From Waterburya agarophytonicola KI4 (lineage in GTDB: Bacteria > Cyanobacteriota > Cyanobacteriia > Cyanobacteriales > Xenococcaceae): 64,000 nucleotides of DNA. The stretch is from assembly GCF_020640915.1 (NCBI RefSeq), contig NZ_JADWDC010000008.1, positions 62,001 through 126,000 of the forward strand, in the 5' to 3' direction. This document shows positions 45,296-54,395 of the stretch, in pieces; position 1 is the first letter of the stretch; every line of letters begins with the position of its first letter. The position numbers and the translations under genes were made by a program. The notes beneath the pieces are model-generated. The model was not told the DNA's origin. It saw only the letters and a list, made by a program, of their open reading frames with translations, and did not search any database.

Positions 45296-46669
45296 ATGGC
45301 TTTAATCATTGCTGGCGATCGCTCTGGAGTAGGCAAAACAACTATTACCTTAGCTATTTTGACTTTTCTGGCGAATCGGGGAAAAAGAGTGCAATCATTT
45401 AAAGTTGGACCAGACTATATCGATCCCATGTTTCACTCATTGGTGACGAGAGTCCCCTGTAGGAATCTAGATCCCGTACTTACTTCCCCCCAATATATTC
45501 AAAATTGTTTTCAACGTCACGCATATAATGCTGAATGGGTAGTAATTGAAGGAGTGATGGGCTTATTCGATGGCATTAGCAATCTAGAACCCACGAAAAC
45601 TTTAAATGACTATGGCAGTACAGCACATATTGCGAGAATACTCAACTTACCTGTGGTGTTGGTTTTGGACTGTTCTCGTATGTCTACTTCTATTGCTGCC
45701 ATCGCCTATGGTTACGCCAGTCTCGATCCTAAGGTGAAAATTGCAGGGGTAATTCTGAACAAAGTTGCCAGTGATCGCCACTTGGAATTGTTATCTACGG
45801 CATTAGATACAATTGAGATGCCTATTTTGGGAGTGTTGCGACGCAATGCCCAAGTTACTATACCAGATCGCCATCTAGGTCTAATTCCTTCTGGGGAACT
45901 TCCTAATATCAAACATATTTTCTCTCAGTTGGCAGACTTGGCGCAGACATCATTTAATTGGGATAAAATCTTTCCCTTAATTAGCACGCCTTCTATCTCA
46001 AATTCCCTACTCCCCACTCCCCGTACTCTATTCCCTAAAGTCAAAATTGCCGTAGCAAAAGATGCAGCTTTCAACTTCTACTATCAAGATAATTTGGATA
46101 TTCTGACTCAGTTAGGGGCAGAATTAATCAATTGGAGTCCGATGAACGATGAAAATATTCCCGATGGTATTCAAGGACTATACTTTGGCGGTGGTTTTCC
46201 TGAAGTCTTTGCCTCACAGTTAGCTGAAAATAAAAACGTCTTACAACAACTCAGAACAATCATTCTTGGTGGTATTCCTACCTACGCAGAATGCGGTGGC
46301 TTGATGTATCTCTGCCAACAGCTAATCGATTTAGCAAGACGAAGGCGATCGATGGTGGGAATAATACCAACTACGGTGGTGATGGAAGCCAAATTAACTT
46401 TGGGTTATCGCAAGGCGATCGCTCTGCAAGATAGTCCTTTAATCAGTCCAGGTCAAACAATCACAGGACATGAATTTCATCGCTCTCAACTTAAAACTTT
46501 ACCCGTCAAACCACAGTGGCAATTACAGAGCTTTCATAAATCAAGCCCTCAACTGACAGAAGGCTGGCAAATCAATCGAGTCCACGCTTCTTATCTCCAT
46601 CTCCATTGGGGAGAAGCGCAACATCTAGCCCAACGATTTTTGAATAATTGCCAGAATTATCAAACTTAG
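45296..46669 (+). CDS. cbiA: Cobyrinate a,c-diamide synthase
   Basis: A 457-residue CbiA/CobB enzyme amidating carboxylates a and c of (cobalt-)cobyrinate with glutamine and ATP. The N-terminal P-loop is GDRSGVGKTT (7-16), followed by VGPDYIDPMFHS and WVVIEGVMGLFDG. The C-terminal glutaminase has LYFGGGFPEVFA, nucleophile Cys333 in AECGGLMYL, and the closing HASYLHLHWG. The linker between the two domains (about 46001-46036) is a run of CCCTACTCCCC-like short repeats read in frame, a common place for cyanobacterial repeats to settle. Divergent from the pilG cluster. Confidence 0.93.
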   Translation: MALIIAGDRSGVGKTTITLAILTFLANRGKRVQSFKVGPDYIDPMFHSLVTRVPCRNLDPVLTSPQYIQNCFQRHAYNAEWVVIEGVMGLFDGISNLEPTKTLNDYGSTAHIARILNLPVVLVLDCSRMSTSIAAIAYGYASLDPKVKIAGVILNKVASDRHLELLSTALDTIEMPILGVLRRNAQVTIPDRHLGLIPSGELPNIKHIFSQLADLAQTSFNWDKIFPLISTPSISNSLLPTPRTLFPKVKIAVAKDAAFNFYYQDNLDILTQLGAELINWSPMNDENIPDGIQGLYFGGGFPEVFASQLAENKNVLQQLRTIILGGIPTYAECGGLMYLCQQLIDLARRRRSMVGIIPTTVVMEAKLTLGYRKAIALQDSPLISPGQTITGHEFHRSQLKTLPVKPQWQLQSFHKSSPQLTEGWQINRVHASYLHLHWGEAQHLAQRFLNNCQNYQT

Positions 46670-46710
46670 TTATATTGATCTCAGATACATAGTTATCAAT
46701 TAATCATTAT

Positions 46711-46985
46711 TAGGAATGCAGGAGGTGATGCCCATGACAGAACATATTAGTAACATGGGTCTTCTAGTTGATGATAGCCAGCTGCGCGCTGGGGCTGTTC
46801 TCTAAACAGTCACATCTAACACTTCTTAGGAAGCAACTAGGTAGACATTGTTGGAGATCCTTCCAGCAGTTAGGTTTCGACTAAGAGACCCTCTAGACCG
46901 CCCTCGCGAGTATATAGCCAGAGCAATTTGTTGTTCGCCGTTATAAGCTTGTGGGGGCGGATAGTTTTTGGCTATTTTGCTGAAA
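46711..46985 (+). ncRNA. Candidate structured RNA / leader with embedded short ORF, upstream of cysK
   Basis: This stretch is denser in inverted repeats than any other spacer here. Seen pairs: GCCCATG (46730-46736)/CATGGGT (46754-46760); CTAGTTG (46764-46770)/CAACTAG (46834-46840); CTGTT/AACAG (46795-46799, 46805-46809); CTAAC (46816-46820)/GTTAG (46869-46873), enclosing GGAAG-CAAC (46829-46837) with GTTG (46850-46853) and CTTCC (46860-46864); and a 3' hairpin ATAGCCA (46914-46920)/TGGCTAT (46969-46975) enclosing TTCGCC/GGCGGA and followed by TTTTGC, like a terminator. It matches no RNA class I can name; it lacks the cobalamin-box and glutamine (glnA-type) riboswitch signatures. Could be a cysK leader, a cbiA 3' end, or a free small RNA. 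Confidence 0.4.
46734..46805 (+). CDS. 23-codon ORF with perfect Shine-Dalgarno
   Basis: ATG at 46734 opens MTEHISNMGLLVDDSQLRAG and closes at TAA 46803-46805. It is preceded by AGGAGGTGAT (46720-46729), a ten-base exact complement of the 16S rRNA 3' end, with four bases before the ATG; this is very strong for a cyanobacterium. An in-frame ATG at 46716 would include the SD in the coding sequence and is less likely. The start codon lies inside a possible GCCCATG/CATGGGT stem, so translation could be gated by structure. The peptide has no signal, membrane segment or Cys, and I recognise no family. Confidence 0.4.
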   Translation: MTEHISNMGLLVDDSQLRAGAVL

Positions 46986-47107
46986 TTTAAGATTTTCAGA
47001 TAAACAAAATAACCCTGAGAAATATTAAATATTTAGTTACCAAGGGATCTTATTAGTTATTAAACAAGCAAAATATAAAGATATAGATTTATATTAGATC
47101 TCGTTTC

Positions 47108-48061
47108 ATGAAAATTGCAAAAAACGTCACAGAATTAGTTGGTAAAACACCTTTAGTTCAACTTAATCGTATCCCCCAAGCAGAAGGCTGCGTAGCCAAG
47201 ATAATCGTCAAGCTCGAAGGAATGAACCCCGCAGCATCGGTAAAAGATCGTATTGGGGTCAATATGATCGAGGCTGCTGAAGCAGAGGGAATTATTACTC
47301 CTGGTAAGACTATTTTAGTCGAACCAACATCGGGTAATACGGGTATTGCTTTGGCAATGGCAGCAGCAGCCAAGGGTTATAAGCTGATTTTAACTATGCC
47401 TGAAAGTATGAGTAAGGAAAGACGGGCAATGTTGAAAGCCTATGGGGCGCAGCTAGAATTAACTCCTGGTAGCGAAGGCATGGGAGGCTGTATTAGAAAG
47501 GCACAAGAAATTAGCGAAAGTACCCCCGACGCTTATATGTTGCAGCAGTTTAACAACCCCGCCAACCCTGAAATTCATAAAAGCACCACCGCAGAAGAAA
47601 TCTGGGCAGATACAGAAGGAAAAATTGACATTATCGTCGCAGGAGTCGGTACGGGAGGGACAATTACAGGAACGGCAGAAGTTTTAAAGCGGTATAATCC
47701 TAAGATAAAAGCGATCGCAGTCGAACCTACAGGAAGCCCAGTTTTATCGGGGGGAAATCCAGGCTCTCACAAAATTCAAGGCATCGGCGCGGGGTTTGTA
47801 CCCCAAGTATTGAAAGTTGATTTGATTGATGAGATTGTCACTGTTACTGATGAGGAAGCGATTCATTTTGGTCGTCGTTTAGCTCGGGAAGAAGGACTTT
47901 TATCGGGGATTTCTACAGGTGCAGCCCTCGCAGCAGCCATCAAGATCGCTAAAAAACCCGAAAACGAAGACAAGCTGATTGTGATGATTCAGCCTAGCTT
48001 TGGCGAACGATATCTCAGCACGCCGTTGTTTGCAGATATGGAACAGCCCGTATTTAATTAG
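47108..48061 (+). CDS. cysK: Cysteine synthase A (O-acetylserine sulfhydrylase)
   Basis: A 317-residue PLP enzyme forming cysteine from O-acetylserine and sulfide. PLP lysine is Lys46 in [17 protein letters not shown] (Asn and phosphate-side loop), the [13 protein letters not shown] glycine loop and the [14 protein letters not shown] Ser site follow. Length and order are standard for CysK. The ATG is preceded by AT-rich sequence and about 120 bp upstream lies the structured element at 46711-46985, which may be its leader. No other sulfur-assimilation gene is adjacent. Confidence 0.95.
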   Translation: MKIAKNVTELVGKTPLVQLNRIPQAEGCVAKIIVKLEGMNPAASVKDRIGVNMIEAAEAEGIITPGKTILVEPTSGNTGIALAMAAAAKGYKLILTMPESMSKERRAMLKAYGAQLELTPGSEGMGGCIRKAQEISESTPDAYMLQQFNNPANPEIHKSTTAEEIWADTEGKIDIIVAGVGTGGTITGTAEVLKRYNPKIKAIAVEPTGSPVLSGGNPGSHKIQGIGAGFVPQVLKVDLIDEIVTVTDEEAIHFGRRLAREEGLLSGISTGAALAAAIKIAKKPENEDKLIVMIQPSFGERYLSTPLFADMEQPVFN

Positions 48062-48164
48062 GCAAATAGCTAATAGCCCGTGGCTGTTAGCTATATTTTT
48101 CTCACTCTACTTAATTCTAGGGTTATATTATTTAGCAAAACTCATTCAAGACTGATAAAGAGCA

Positions 48165-48854
48165 GTGAATCACTATCAAACTCTCCAGGTAAATTCCCAA
48201 GCCACTCAACAGGAAATAAAACAGGCTTATCGACGTTTGGCAAAGCAATTTCATCCTGACAGCCAAAGAGAAACTAAAAATTGCGATCGCATTATTGCTC
48301 TTAATGCTGCTTATGAAATCATCGGCAATAGTAAAAGTCGGCGGTTGTATGATCGACAACAACAACTCGGTCAAACTAATGATTTTTTTGTCAGCCGACA
48401 AACCAGAAATGCAGCAGCCCAGAAGCAATATCAACAAAGAAAAGCTAATGCTAATCCTGAAATTACTTATCAGCAATGGCTGAGAGAGATTTATCATCCC
48501 ATTTGTTTTTTGGTAGAAAAAATTCTTCAGCCTCTAGAAATGGAAATAGAGGAACTGTCTGCCGATCCTTTTGATGATGACTTGATGGAAAGTTTTGCTA
48601 CTTATCTCGATACTTGCAATGACTATTGGCAACAGGCGCAGCAAAAACTAGCATCTAAACCCAATCCTCCCCAACTAGCGGGGGTTGCAGCCAATCTTTA
48701 CTACTGTTTGAACCACATAGGAGATGGTATCAAGGAATTACAGTGGTTTACGATGAACTACAACGACCAATATTTACATACAGGACAAGAAATATTTAGA
48801 ATCGCGGGTAAACTACACCTTCAAGCTCAAGAAAGAGTGCATTCTGTTCTTTAA
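48165..48854 (+). CDS. J-domain protein
   Basis: A 229-residue protein with an N-terminal J domain (1-65): NHYQTLQVNSQATQQEIKQA, HPD in LAKQFHPDSQ, then AYEIIGNSKSRRLYDRQQQ. There are no Gly/Phe or zinc regions, so this is a class III J protein; the C-terminal 150 residues are helical and Gln-rich and probably define its client. It would recruit an Hsp70 to a specific target. The start is GTG at 48165, which places the J domain at residue 3 as in relatives. It converges with queA, 16 bp between stops. Confidence 0.88.
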   Translation: MNHYQTLQVNSQATQQEIKQAYRRLAKQFHPDSQRETKNCDRIIALNAAYEIIGNSKSRRLYDRQQQLGQTNDFFVSRQTRNAAAQKQYQQRKANANPEITYQQWLREIYHPICFLVEKILQPLEMEIEELSADPFDDDLMESFATYLDTCNDYWQQAQQKLASKPNPPQLAGVAANLYYCLNHIGDGIKELQWFTMNYNDQYLHTGQEIFRIAGKLHLQAQERVHSVL

Positions 48855-48870
48855 AGCTGGATCGAACTTG

Positions 48871-49953
48871 TTATTCTTGAGGCAAGATTAACATCGCATC
48901 GCCAAAAGAATAAAAACGGTAGTTGAGGGCGATCGCTTCTTGATATAAACTTAATAAACGTTTCCTGCCAATTAAAGCACTAACTAACATTAATAAACTA
49001 GAGGCTGGTAGATGAAAATTGGTAATCAAACCATCAACTATTTGCCATTGATAGCCAGGATAAATGAAGAGATTTGTTTTACCCCTAAATGGTTGTATTA
49101 GATCGCTTCCTGCTTGTTGGGCTGCACCTTCTAAAGCTCTTACAGCAGTTGTCCCCACTGCAAAAACTCGACCTCCTCTAGCCTTAGTTTGATTAATTTT
49201 AGCGACAGTTTCTGGGCTGACTTCAATCCATTCTTGGTGCATCTGATGGCTAAGAATTTTTTCTGTTTCTACAGGACGAAAAGTACCCACTCCCACATGA
49301 AGAGTAATATAGGTTCGATCTATTCCTTGCTGCTCTAGTTTTGCCAATAATTCAGGGGTAAAATGCAATCCTGCGGTGGGTGCTGCGATCGCTCCAGGTT
49401 TTTCAGCGTATACTGTTTGATAGCGTTCTCCTGGGGAATCATTTTCTGTAATATAAGGTGGTAGGGGTAATTGCCCGTAATTTGCTAAAAAGTGCCACAG
49501 AGTTGTGCCTTCGGGTAGCTCGAATTGTAACAATCGCCCTCCTGTTGCTGCATCGCGATCAATTACTACCCCTTGAAGCTGAAAATCTCCCAGATCTTTT
49601 TGATCGTCTAGGGCATCGAAGATAATCTTAGACCCAGGGGTAAATCGTTTTCCTGGTTTGACCAAAGCCAACCAGCAGTTATTTGGTTTTTCTTCTAATA
49701 ATAAAATTTCTACTTGAGAGCCAGTAGTTTTGCGACCATATAGACGAGCAGGAATTACGCGGGTATCATTAAGCACCAACAAGTCTCCCGACCGCAGCCA
49801 ATGGGGTAAAGCTTGAAAAACTTCATGTCTGCAAGAAATCGGTGAATCTACGATCAGTAGACGGGAGCTATCTCTTGGGGTGACAGGAGCTTGAGCAATC
49901 AGCTTTTGAGGTAATTGGTAAGTGTAGCTAGAAAGTAAAAAATCCTCGTTCAT
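48871..49953 (-). CDS. queA: tRNA epoxyqueuosine pathway enzyme QueA
   Basis: A 360-residue S-adenosylmethionine:tRNA ribosyltransferase-isomerase, which transfers and rearranges the ribosyl part of SAM onto 7-aminomethyl-7-deazaguanine in tRNA to form epoxyqueuosine. It opens [20 protein letters not shown] and contains [18 protein letters not shown], the [12 protein letters not shown] signature and [16 protein letters not shown]. The frame extends 33 codons further upstream to 50052, but that segment is unlike the family; the ATG at 49953 gives the normal length. Housekeeping; no queuosine neighbours in the window. Confidence 0.92.
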   Translation of the reverse strand: MNEDFLLSSYTYQLPQKLIAQAPVTPRDSSRLLIVDSPISCRHEVFQALPHWLRSGDLLVLNDTRVIPARLYGRKTTGSQVEILLLEEKPNNCWLALVKPGKRFTPGSKIIFDALDDQKDLGDFQLQGVVIDRDAATGGRLLQFELPEGTTLWHFLANYGQLPLPPYITENDSPGERYQTVYAEKPGAIAAPTAGLHFTPELLAKLEQQGIDRTYITLHVGVGTFRPVETEKILSHQMHQEWIEVSPETVAKINQTKARGGRVFAVGTTAVRALEGAAQQAGSDLIQPFRGKTNLFIYPGYQWQIVDGLITNFHLPASSLLMLVSALIGRKRLLSLYQEAIALNYRFYSFGDAMLILPQE

Positions 49954-50160
49954 TATTGGTGATAAGTTTATATTGGACGATCTTATTTGGGTAATATCCC
50001 CTATAGCAAATTTAAAAGATCGGGTGCTTTTCCCCAAGCGCAATTGACACATTTATTGTCAAACTATAAATAAGATTCCTGAAAAATGGTGTTTATGGAC
50101 TATCTTTATTTTTTGGCAAATGCCAGCGTAACTCTAAGAACAATTGATTATCTTCTTAAC

Positions 50161-50484
50161 ATGAAGCATACTGCAAATGCTTCTTTAACTGTAATCCATC
50201 AAATTGACGGTTGGATTGTTAAGGTTCGTTTTCCTCAAGCTCTCGAACCTAAATTACACGGCAATTTTCAAGCTTTTATGTCTGAGCTAGGCATTACCTA
50301 CGAGCCAGAAATGCGTCTTAAAATGGTGTTTTGGAGTTTAGAAACTGGACAATCTCCCGTGGAAGTAATGCGTCGCTACCAGGTTGCAGTAGTTTCTCAT
50401 GGAAAACCCGATATCAAAGATATCGAAGCATTCCGTCAACAGTTTACCAAGGGGCTAGGCTACTGTCCCGAAACATTAGCTTAA
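50161..50484 (+). CDS. Conserved cyanobacterial hypothetical protein
   Basis: A 107-residue soluble protein beginning MKHTANASLTVIHQIDGWIV, with VKVRFPQALEPKL and MRRYQVAVVSHGKPDI later. No known domain. The frame opens further upstream at 50086, but those extra 25 residues look like random hydrophobic sequence, so the internal ATG is preferred with moderate certainty. Its stop overlaps the end of tadA, on the other strand, by 9 bp. I recognise it as a small cyanobacterial family without a known role. Confidence 0.65.
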   Translation: MKHTANASLTVIHQIDGWIVKVRFPQALEPKLHGNFQAFMSELGITYEPEMRLKMVFWSLETGQSPVEVMRRYQVAVVSHGKPDIKDIEAFRQQFTKGLGYCPETLA

Positions 50485-51021
50485 TCTTTCGGTTTTGGTA
50501 TTTCTTCTTTGACTAAACCATGTTTGGAGTTGTTGGCGACAAGATTCTGATTTGATTCCTGCTAAGACTTTTAGTCGATGATTAGAGCAACAACTGTCAG
50601 GGAGATTAGTAACGGTGCGAATTGCTCCAGTTTTTGGCTCATCAGCACCATATACTAATAAATTTAACCGCGACTGTATAATTGCCCCCGCACACATGGG
50701 ACAAGGTTCGAGAGTTACATATAAGGTGCAGTCTTGGAGGTAGTAGTTTTGCTGGACTTTGCTGGCAGTGCGAATTGCTAATATTTCGGCATGGGCAGTA
50801 GCATCTTGATACCTTTCTTTGTGGTTGGTAGCTTCTGCGATTAAATTCCCTTGAGAATCGAGAATTATAGCAGCAACGGGAATTTCTCCTGCATTTCCTG
50901 CTGTTTTAGCTAAAGCGATCGCGTATTCCATCCATCGAGTATGAGTTAGATAAGAATCATAATTCAAATCGGCGAAAGTTTGTTTAACAATTTGATATTG
51001 GGATTTAAGTTTTTGATTCAT
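50476..51021 (-). CDS. tadA: tRNA adenosine deaminase TadA
   Basis: A 181-residue zinc deaminase converting A34 to inosine in tRNA-Arg(ACG). The catalytic His77-Ala-Glu79 (TAHAEILAIR) and zinc cysteines Cys107 and Cys110 (LEPCPMCAGAI) are intact. The core starts near residue 30 (RWMEYAIALAKTAGNAGEIP); the preceding 29 residues are longer than in E. coli but usual in cyanobacteria. Essential in most bacteria for decoding CGN codons. The 3' end overlaps the convergent hypothetical gene by 9 bp. Confidence 0.93.
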   Translation of the reverse strand: MNQKLKSQYQIVKQTFADLNYDSYLTHTRWMEYAIALAKTAGNAGEIPVAAIILDSQGNLIAEATNHKERYQDATAHAEILAIRTASKVQQNYYLQDCTLYVTLEPCPMCAGAIIQSRLNLLVYGADEPKTGAIRTVTNLPDSCCSNHRLKVLAGIKSESCRQQLQTWFSQRRNTKTERLS

Positions 51022-51140
51022 CGCGAGAAAAGAAATAAAAACAAAAAGAAATATATAAAATTACAGATATTTCGGTTATTGAAAACTATTAAACTAAATG
51101 TTAAGCCGAGGAAGATAACATTTATTTATAGGTTCGAGTA

Positions 51141-51710
51141 ATGAAAATAACAGAAATTTCGTCTATTCTAGAAAAACTGTTTGAAACCGAAGATATCAAA
51201 CATGATGTAGAAGAAGCTTGGCAAATCAAAAATTCAGAGATTCATTTATTGTTGCTTCTTTCTCAAGATCGCACTTGGCTCAGATTATTAACTCCTATTG
51301 CAACAGCTAGCGAGGCTCAGTCTTTATTACCCCAGATCTTAGAAGATAATTTTGAGGCTACGGGAGAAGCGCGTTACGCCATCAATCAAAATGTTTTGTG
51401 GGGAGTATATCATCATCGCTTAGAAACCTTAGTTGCCGAAGACTTGGAAAGTGCGATCGCATCTTTGTCATCCCTAGCGGAAAAAGGTTTATCTTCATCT
51501 TTTAACAAATTAATTGAAAAGCAAATTATTCAAATTGTCAAAGCTGCCAAAGCTCAAGGACAAAGTTTAGAAGCTACCTATCAAACTATCGATCGCTTTT
51601 ATCAGGAAGGAGTTATGGGCGGACTCGATGGAGATCCCGCTCAAAGAAAACAGTTTCTAGCAGCCTGGAAGATGCAGTTAGACCGTTTATGGTCTGAAGT
51701 AGAAGTTTGA
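51141..51710 (+). CDS. CesT/YbjN-like conserved protein
   Basis: A 189-residue protein. The first 120 residues have the alpha-beta pattern of the type III secretion chaperone fold (ITEISSILEKLFETEDIKHD, strands around WLRLLTPIA and VLWGVYHHRLETLVAED), and the last 60 are helical with YQEGVMGGLDGDPAQRKQF. Cyanobacteria have no type III secretion, so the fold probably serves another binding role, as in YbjN. It stands alone, flanked by tadA (divergent) and the acyltransferase gene (convergent). Confidence 0.65.
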   Translation: MKITEISSILEKLFETEDIKHDVEEAWQIKNSEIHLLLLLSQDRTWLRLLTPIATASEAQSLLPQILEDNFEATGEARYAINQNVLWGVYHHRLETLVAEDLESAIASLSSLAEKGLSSSFNKLIEKQIIQIVKAAKAQGQSLEATYQTIDRFYQEGVMGGLDGDPAQRKQFLAAWKMQLDRLWSEVEV

Positions 51711-51745
51711 CTTGATATATTACTTTATTCCTTACTCCTCGACCC

Positions 51746-52810
51746 CTACCATCCAATTAAATAGCGACTATTTTTCTTAAGTACGGCTTTGATACCTAAA
51801 GCGATCGCCATAGAGGTTAGAGTTACTAAAAAAGTAGTTATAATTAGAGTGAAAAAATTACCTTGATAATCAATATTCAGTTTTAGAGAAATGCTATATA
51901 AAGCATTGATTAAAAACGGATGAATAAAGTAAATCGCAAAACTAGTTTCTGCCACTTTATTAACTATATTAAAGTTAGTGTCTTCGTATATATCTAAGAT
52001 TGACATAAATAGAAAACACAATAGGATCTTTTGCAGCAAATTAACATCAGGTATGGTTATTGCCCAAAAATCTTTGTGAAAGTTTCCTGTTTGTTTGAAA
52101 ACCAAAATTTGAATTAACCCTAAAGCGATCGCGAGAAAAGCAATTATAATTTTCTTGTTATTGTCTTTAAGATAGGCATAGATTTTTTTATTATTAATCG
52201 AACTCCAAACACCCAAAAGATATACAGGAAAAAAGTAGATCAAGGAGTGAACTGCATTCAAATTATCAATTGGTCTGTGAATGATTAATGATACAGGTAA
52301 TAGAAGCCAAAAGGCTGTTAATACCCTATCAGATTTAATAATAAAATTCACCAAGGGAGAGACTGCAAACAATAGTATCGCCATTGGTATATACCAATAA
52401 GCATGTATTATTTTACCTGTAGCAAGATACCAAATTACCGCAAGAAAAGGTTGCTGTCTTAAATTATCAGGTAGTGCTGCTCCTCCGCCATCAAAAAAAA
52501 CAGTGAGTAAAATCGGAATAAAAGAAAAAAGTATATAAGGTAATAAAACATACTGTGCTTTCTTTAACATAAATTTTTTGTAGTTAAATCTATGATAAAA
52601 AATGTGATAGTACAGAAAGCCAGAAATAAAGACAAAATATACAGTACCGTTTAGGCTCAAAGCCTGAATAAAATTGCCAACATTGCTAGATATATTCCAA
52701 TGAGCCAGATCGTAGGAGTGACCTAAAACAATTATTATAATTGCTAGTCCTCGAAAATAATTAATGGAATTAATAAATTTTTTTTTCTTTGGTGGAGATT
52801 GAGTAATCAT
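51746..52810 (-). CDS. Membrane acyltransferase (acyltransferase-3 family)
   Basis: A 354-residue polytopic membrane protein of the acyltransferase-3/OafA family. It opens INSINYFRGLAIIIIVLGHS, in which the RG..I...V..GH motif carries the family's catalytic His, and about ten hydrophobic helices follow. FAIYFIHPFLINALY in the C-terminal part is typical of the fucose 4-O-acetylase branch. It likely O-acetylates a surface sugar or lipid; the acceptor is not known. No polysaccharide genes are adjacent. The transcript heads toward 51741, where it converges with the CesT-like gene. Confidence 0.85.
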   Translation of the reverse strand: MITQSPPKKKKFINSINYFRGLAIIIIVLGHSYDLAHWNISSNVGNFIQALSLNGTVYFVFISGFLYYHIFYHRFNYKKFMLKKAQYVLLPYILFSFIPILLTVFFDGGGAALPDNLRQQPFLAVIWYLATGKIIHAYWYIPMAILLFAVSPLVNFIIKSDRVLTAFWLLLPVSLIIHRPIDNLNAVHSLIYFFPVYLLGVWSSINNKKIYAYLKDNNKKIIIAFLAIALGLIQILVFKQTGNFHKDFWAITIPDVNLLQKILLCFLFMSILDIYEDTNFNIVNKVAETSFAIYFIHPFLINALYSISLKLNIDYQGNFFTLIITTFLVTLTSMAIALGIKAVLKKNSRYLIGW

Positions 52811-53232
52811 TCAATAAATTAAAGAGAAAAAGGTAAAAATGATGTTTTTATTAAAAATTACTTTAATAAGTTGATGTTTATCAAAACTTTAAATATTTTA
52901 ATGCCTGAAAACTAGCCTTTTTGACATTTATTTTACATATAATTATTTTCTGGATTTAATATTACAATACAACAATCAATTTACCTAGTCCATATATTTG
53001 CCCAGGCTTTGCAATAAAAAAAAGTCATAAATATTTCAAGAAAACTTAATAACAACAATAACAATCTTTGGTAAAAGCTTACTATTCTCTCTCAGTTCAA
53101 ATGACTCAGATTGAGTAACTAAAATATAATTTAATTAAATTTTGAGCTAAAAATCTAAAAAATAGGAACTTATATCTTATAAATGACTTCAAAATAATTA
53201 GTAATCTTTCCGAGATCGATAACGCTATCAAT
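52811..53232. other. AT-rich spacer without recognisable features
   Basis: About 420 bp between the divergent acyltransferase and DUF4168-like genes. It is strongly AT-rich with no protein-like frame, RNA gene or notable repeat beyond a small ACTCA/TGAGT palindrome near 53105-53117. Promoters for both neighbours should lie here but none stands out. Confidence 0.4.
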
Positions 53233-53709
53233 ATGTTAAATTTTAATTCAGTCTCACCTAAACTAAACAAAATATGCTTTCATCTCCTCAGTAGTACTAT
53301 GCTAGCGGGAATAGGATTAATTAGTGGCTTTATTCCCGACATATCTTTAAAGTCGCCATCGATTAGTTTTGCAACCAATGCCTACGCACAGGAATTCACT
53401 CCAGAAGAGACAGAAAACTACGCTAAAGCAGGTTATGAAGTGGAGCTACTAAGAAGAGAGGTCTACCAAGAAATTAAAAGCCTGATCGATGAACCACCAC
53501 CAAATATAGTTTGCGATCGCCAAGAAACTCTGGAAAACTTAAATCCAAATGTCCGTGAAATTGCCAATCGTTATTGCAATCAATCTCAGCAAATTGTCAG
53601 GGAAAATAATCTAAGCATCAATCGTTTCAACGAATTGAAAAGCTATTACGATCTCCGAGATGATTTCTACAAACAGGTGCAAAATACTTTGCTTAAATTG
53701 CAGAATTAA
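53233..53709 (+). CDS. Secreted DUF4168-like protein
   Basis: A 158-residue exported protein. Hydrophobic core residues about 18-33 (LLSSTMLAGIGLISGF) and a likely signal-peptidase site after ATNAYA (just before QEFTPEE) indicate a signal peptide of about 52 residues. The mature part is helical: FTPEETENYAKAGYEVELLRR is the DUF4168 pattern, and two Cys (in NIVCDRQ and NRYCNQS) could form a disulfide. Cyanobacteria often carry several such small periplasmic proteins; function unknown. Followed by the strong hairpin at 53728-53785. Confidence 0.7.
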   Translation: MLNFNSVSPKLNKICFHLLSSTMLAGIGLISGFIPDISLKSPSISFATNAYAQEFTPEETENYAKAGYEVELLRREVYQEIKSLIDEPPPNIVCDRQETLENLNPNVREIANRYCNQSQQIVRENNLSINRFNELKSYYDLRDDFYKQVQNTLLKLQN

Positions 53710-53727
53710 AGCTTGATCGTGCGATCG

Positions 53728-53785
53728 CCAACATAACAACCCTGACTTAGCACCAGAAAGTGTTGGTTTGGGGTTGTTCTGTTGG
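53728..53785. terminator. Long bidirectional hairpin between DUF4168-like gene and ssrA
   Basis: CCAACATAACAACCC (53728-53742) and GGGTTGTTCTGTTGG (53771-53785) pair over 14 of 15 positions, with a 28-base loop. It sits 18 bp after one stop codon and 10 bp beyond the mature 3' end of ssrA on the opposite strand, so it could end both transcripts. There is no strong T-run on either side. Confidence 0.5.
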
Positions 53786-53795
53786 ATTAACTAGA

Positions 53796-54184
53796 TGGAG
53801 CCGAGCAGAGTCGAACTGCTGTCCAGACCAGCTATTCACTTGCCCATTCATTCACAGGTTTAGCTCCTTTGACCCTTAGAGCGGGGGTCATCGATTATCC
53901 CCGATGGCAGGATTCTTTGATAAAGTCTTTTTTTATTGGTCTACCAAAGAAAACCAATAAAAGCATCCGTTGGGGTTTTGTCTATAGCCATTAACGGAGT
54001 CAAACTAAAGACGAGCAATCCTAAAAAGTTGTTTTTAGAATTAGGCAGCTACTGCCTGACGCTCAAATTTTACGATGTTGTTTGCATCTATATTTAAGTT
54101 TGAGTCTGATTTACGAGATGATACTCACTCTCGACCTGAATCACGAGTTAGCTTTTACTAACCTGTCGAAACCTTTACGGCCCC
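53796..54184 (-). ncRNA. ssrA: tmRNA (ssrA)
   Basis: A 389-nt transfer-messenger RNA. Reading minus, the 5' end is GGGGCCGTAAAGGTTTCGAC and the 3' end is ACTCTGCTCGGCTCCA; GGGGCCG pairs with CGGCTCC to form the acceptor stem. The T arm reads GGACAGCAGTTCGACTCTGC. The internal reading frame (about 54090-54046) encodes the tag ANNIVKFERQAVAA followed by TAA, close to the cyanobacterial consensus. CCA is not encoded beyond the discriminator. It rescues stalled ribosomes and tags the product for proteolysis. It is the normal one-piece form, not a permuted two-piece tmRNA. Confidence 0.95.
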
Positions 54185-54395
54185 CCATTATGTTTGACAT
54201 GGGACATTCATCATTTAAGAATGCCCAACTTACTTGTATTGTAGCTAACTTTTTCTTATTTAGCTGAAAAAATAACTCTCAAACATTACAAAACATTGAG
54301 TAGTGCAGTTATCGCTATAAATGAGATAGAGATTCGTTTTACACTATAAAATTCCATGTCTTGAATAGAATTGCCAGTTTAGTATAAAAAATATT

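Noticed and set aside
46711-46985. Cobalamin or glutamine riboswitch
   Set aside because: Neighbouring cbiA suggested B12, but the conserved B12-box and the glnA-motif core sequences are not present.
49954-50052. N-terminal extension of QueA to an upstream ATG
   Set aside because: The added 33 residues do not resemble the family; the internal ATG at 49953 gives the normal start and length.
54082-54267. 61-codon plus-strand frame over the tmRNA
   Set aside because: It is the complement of the 5' half of ssrA; its sequence is explained by tmRNA structure and tag.
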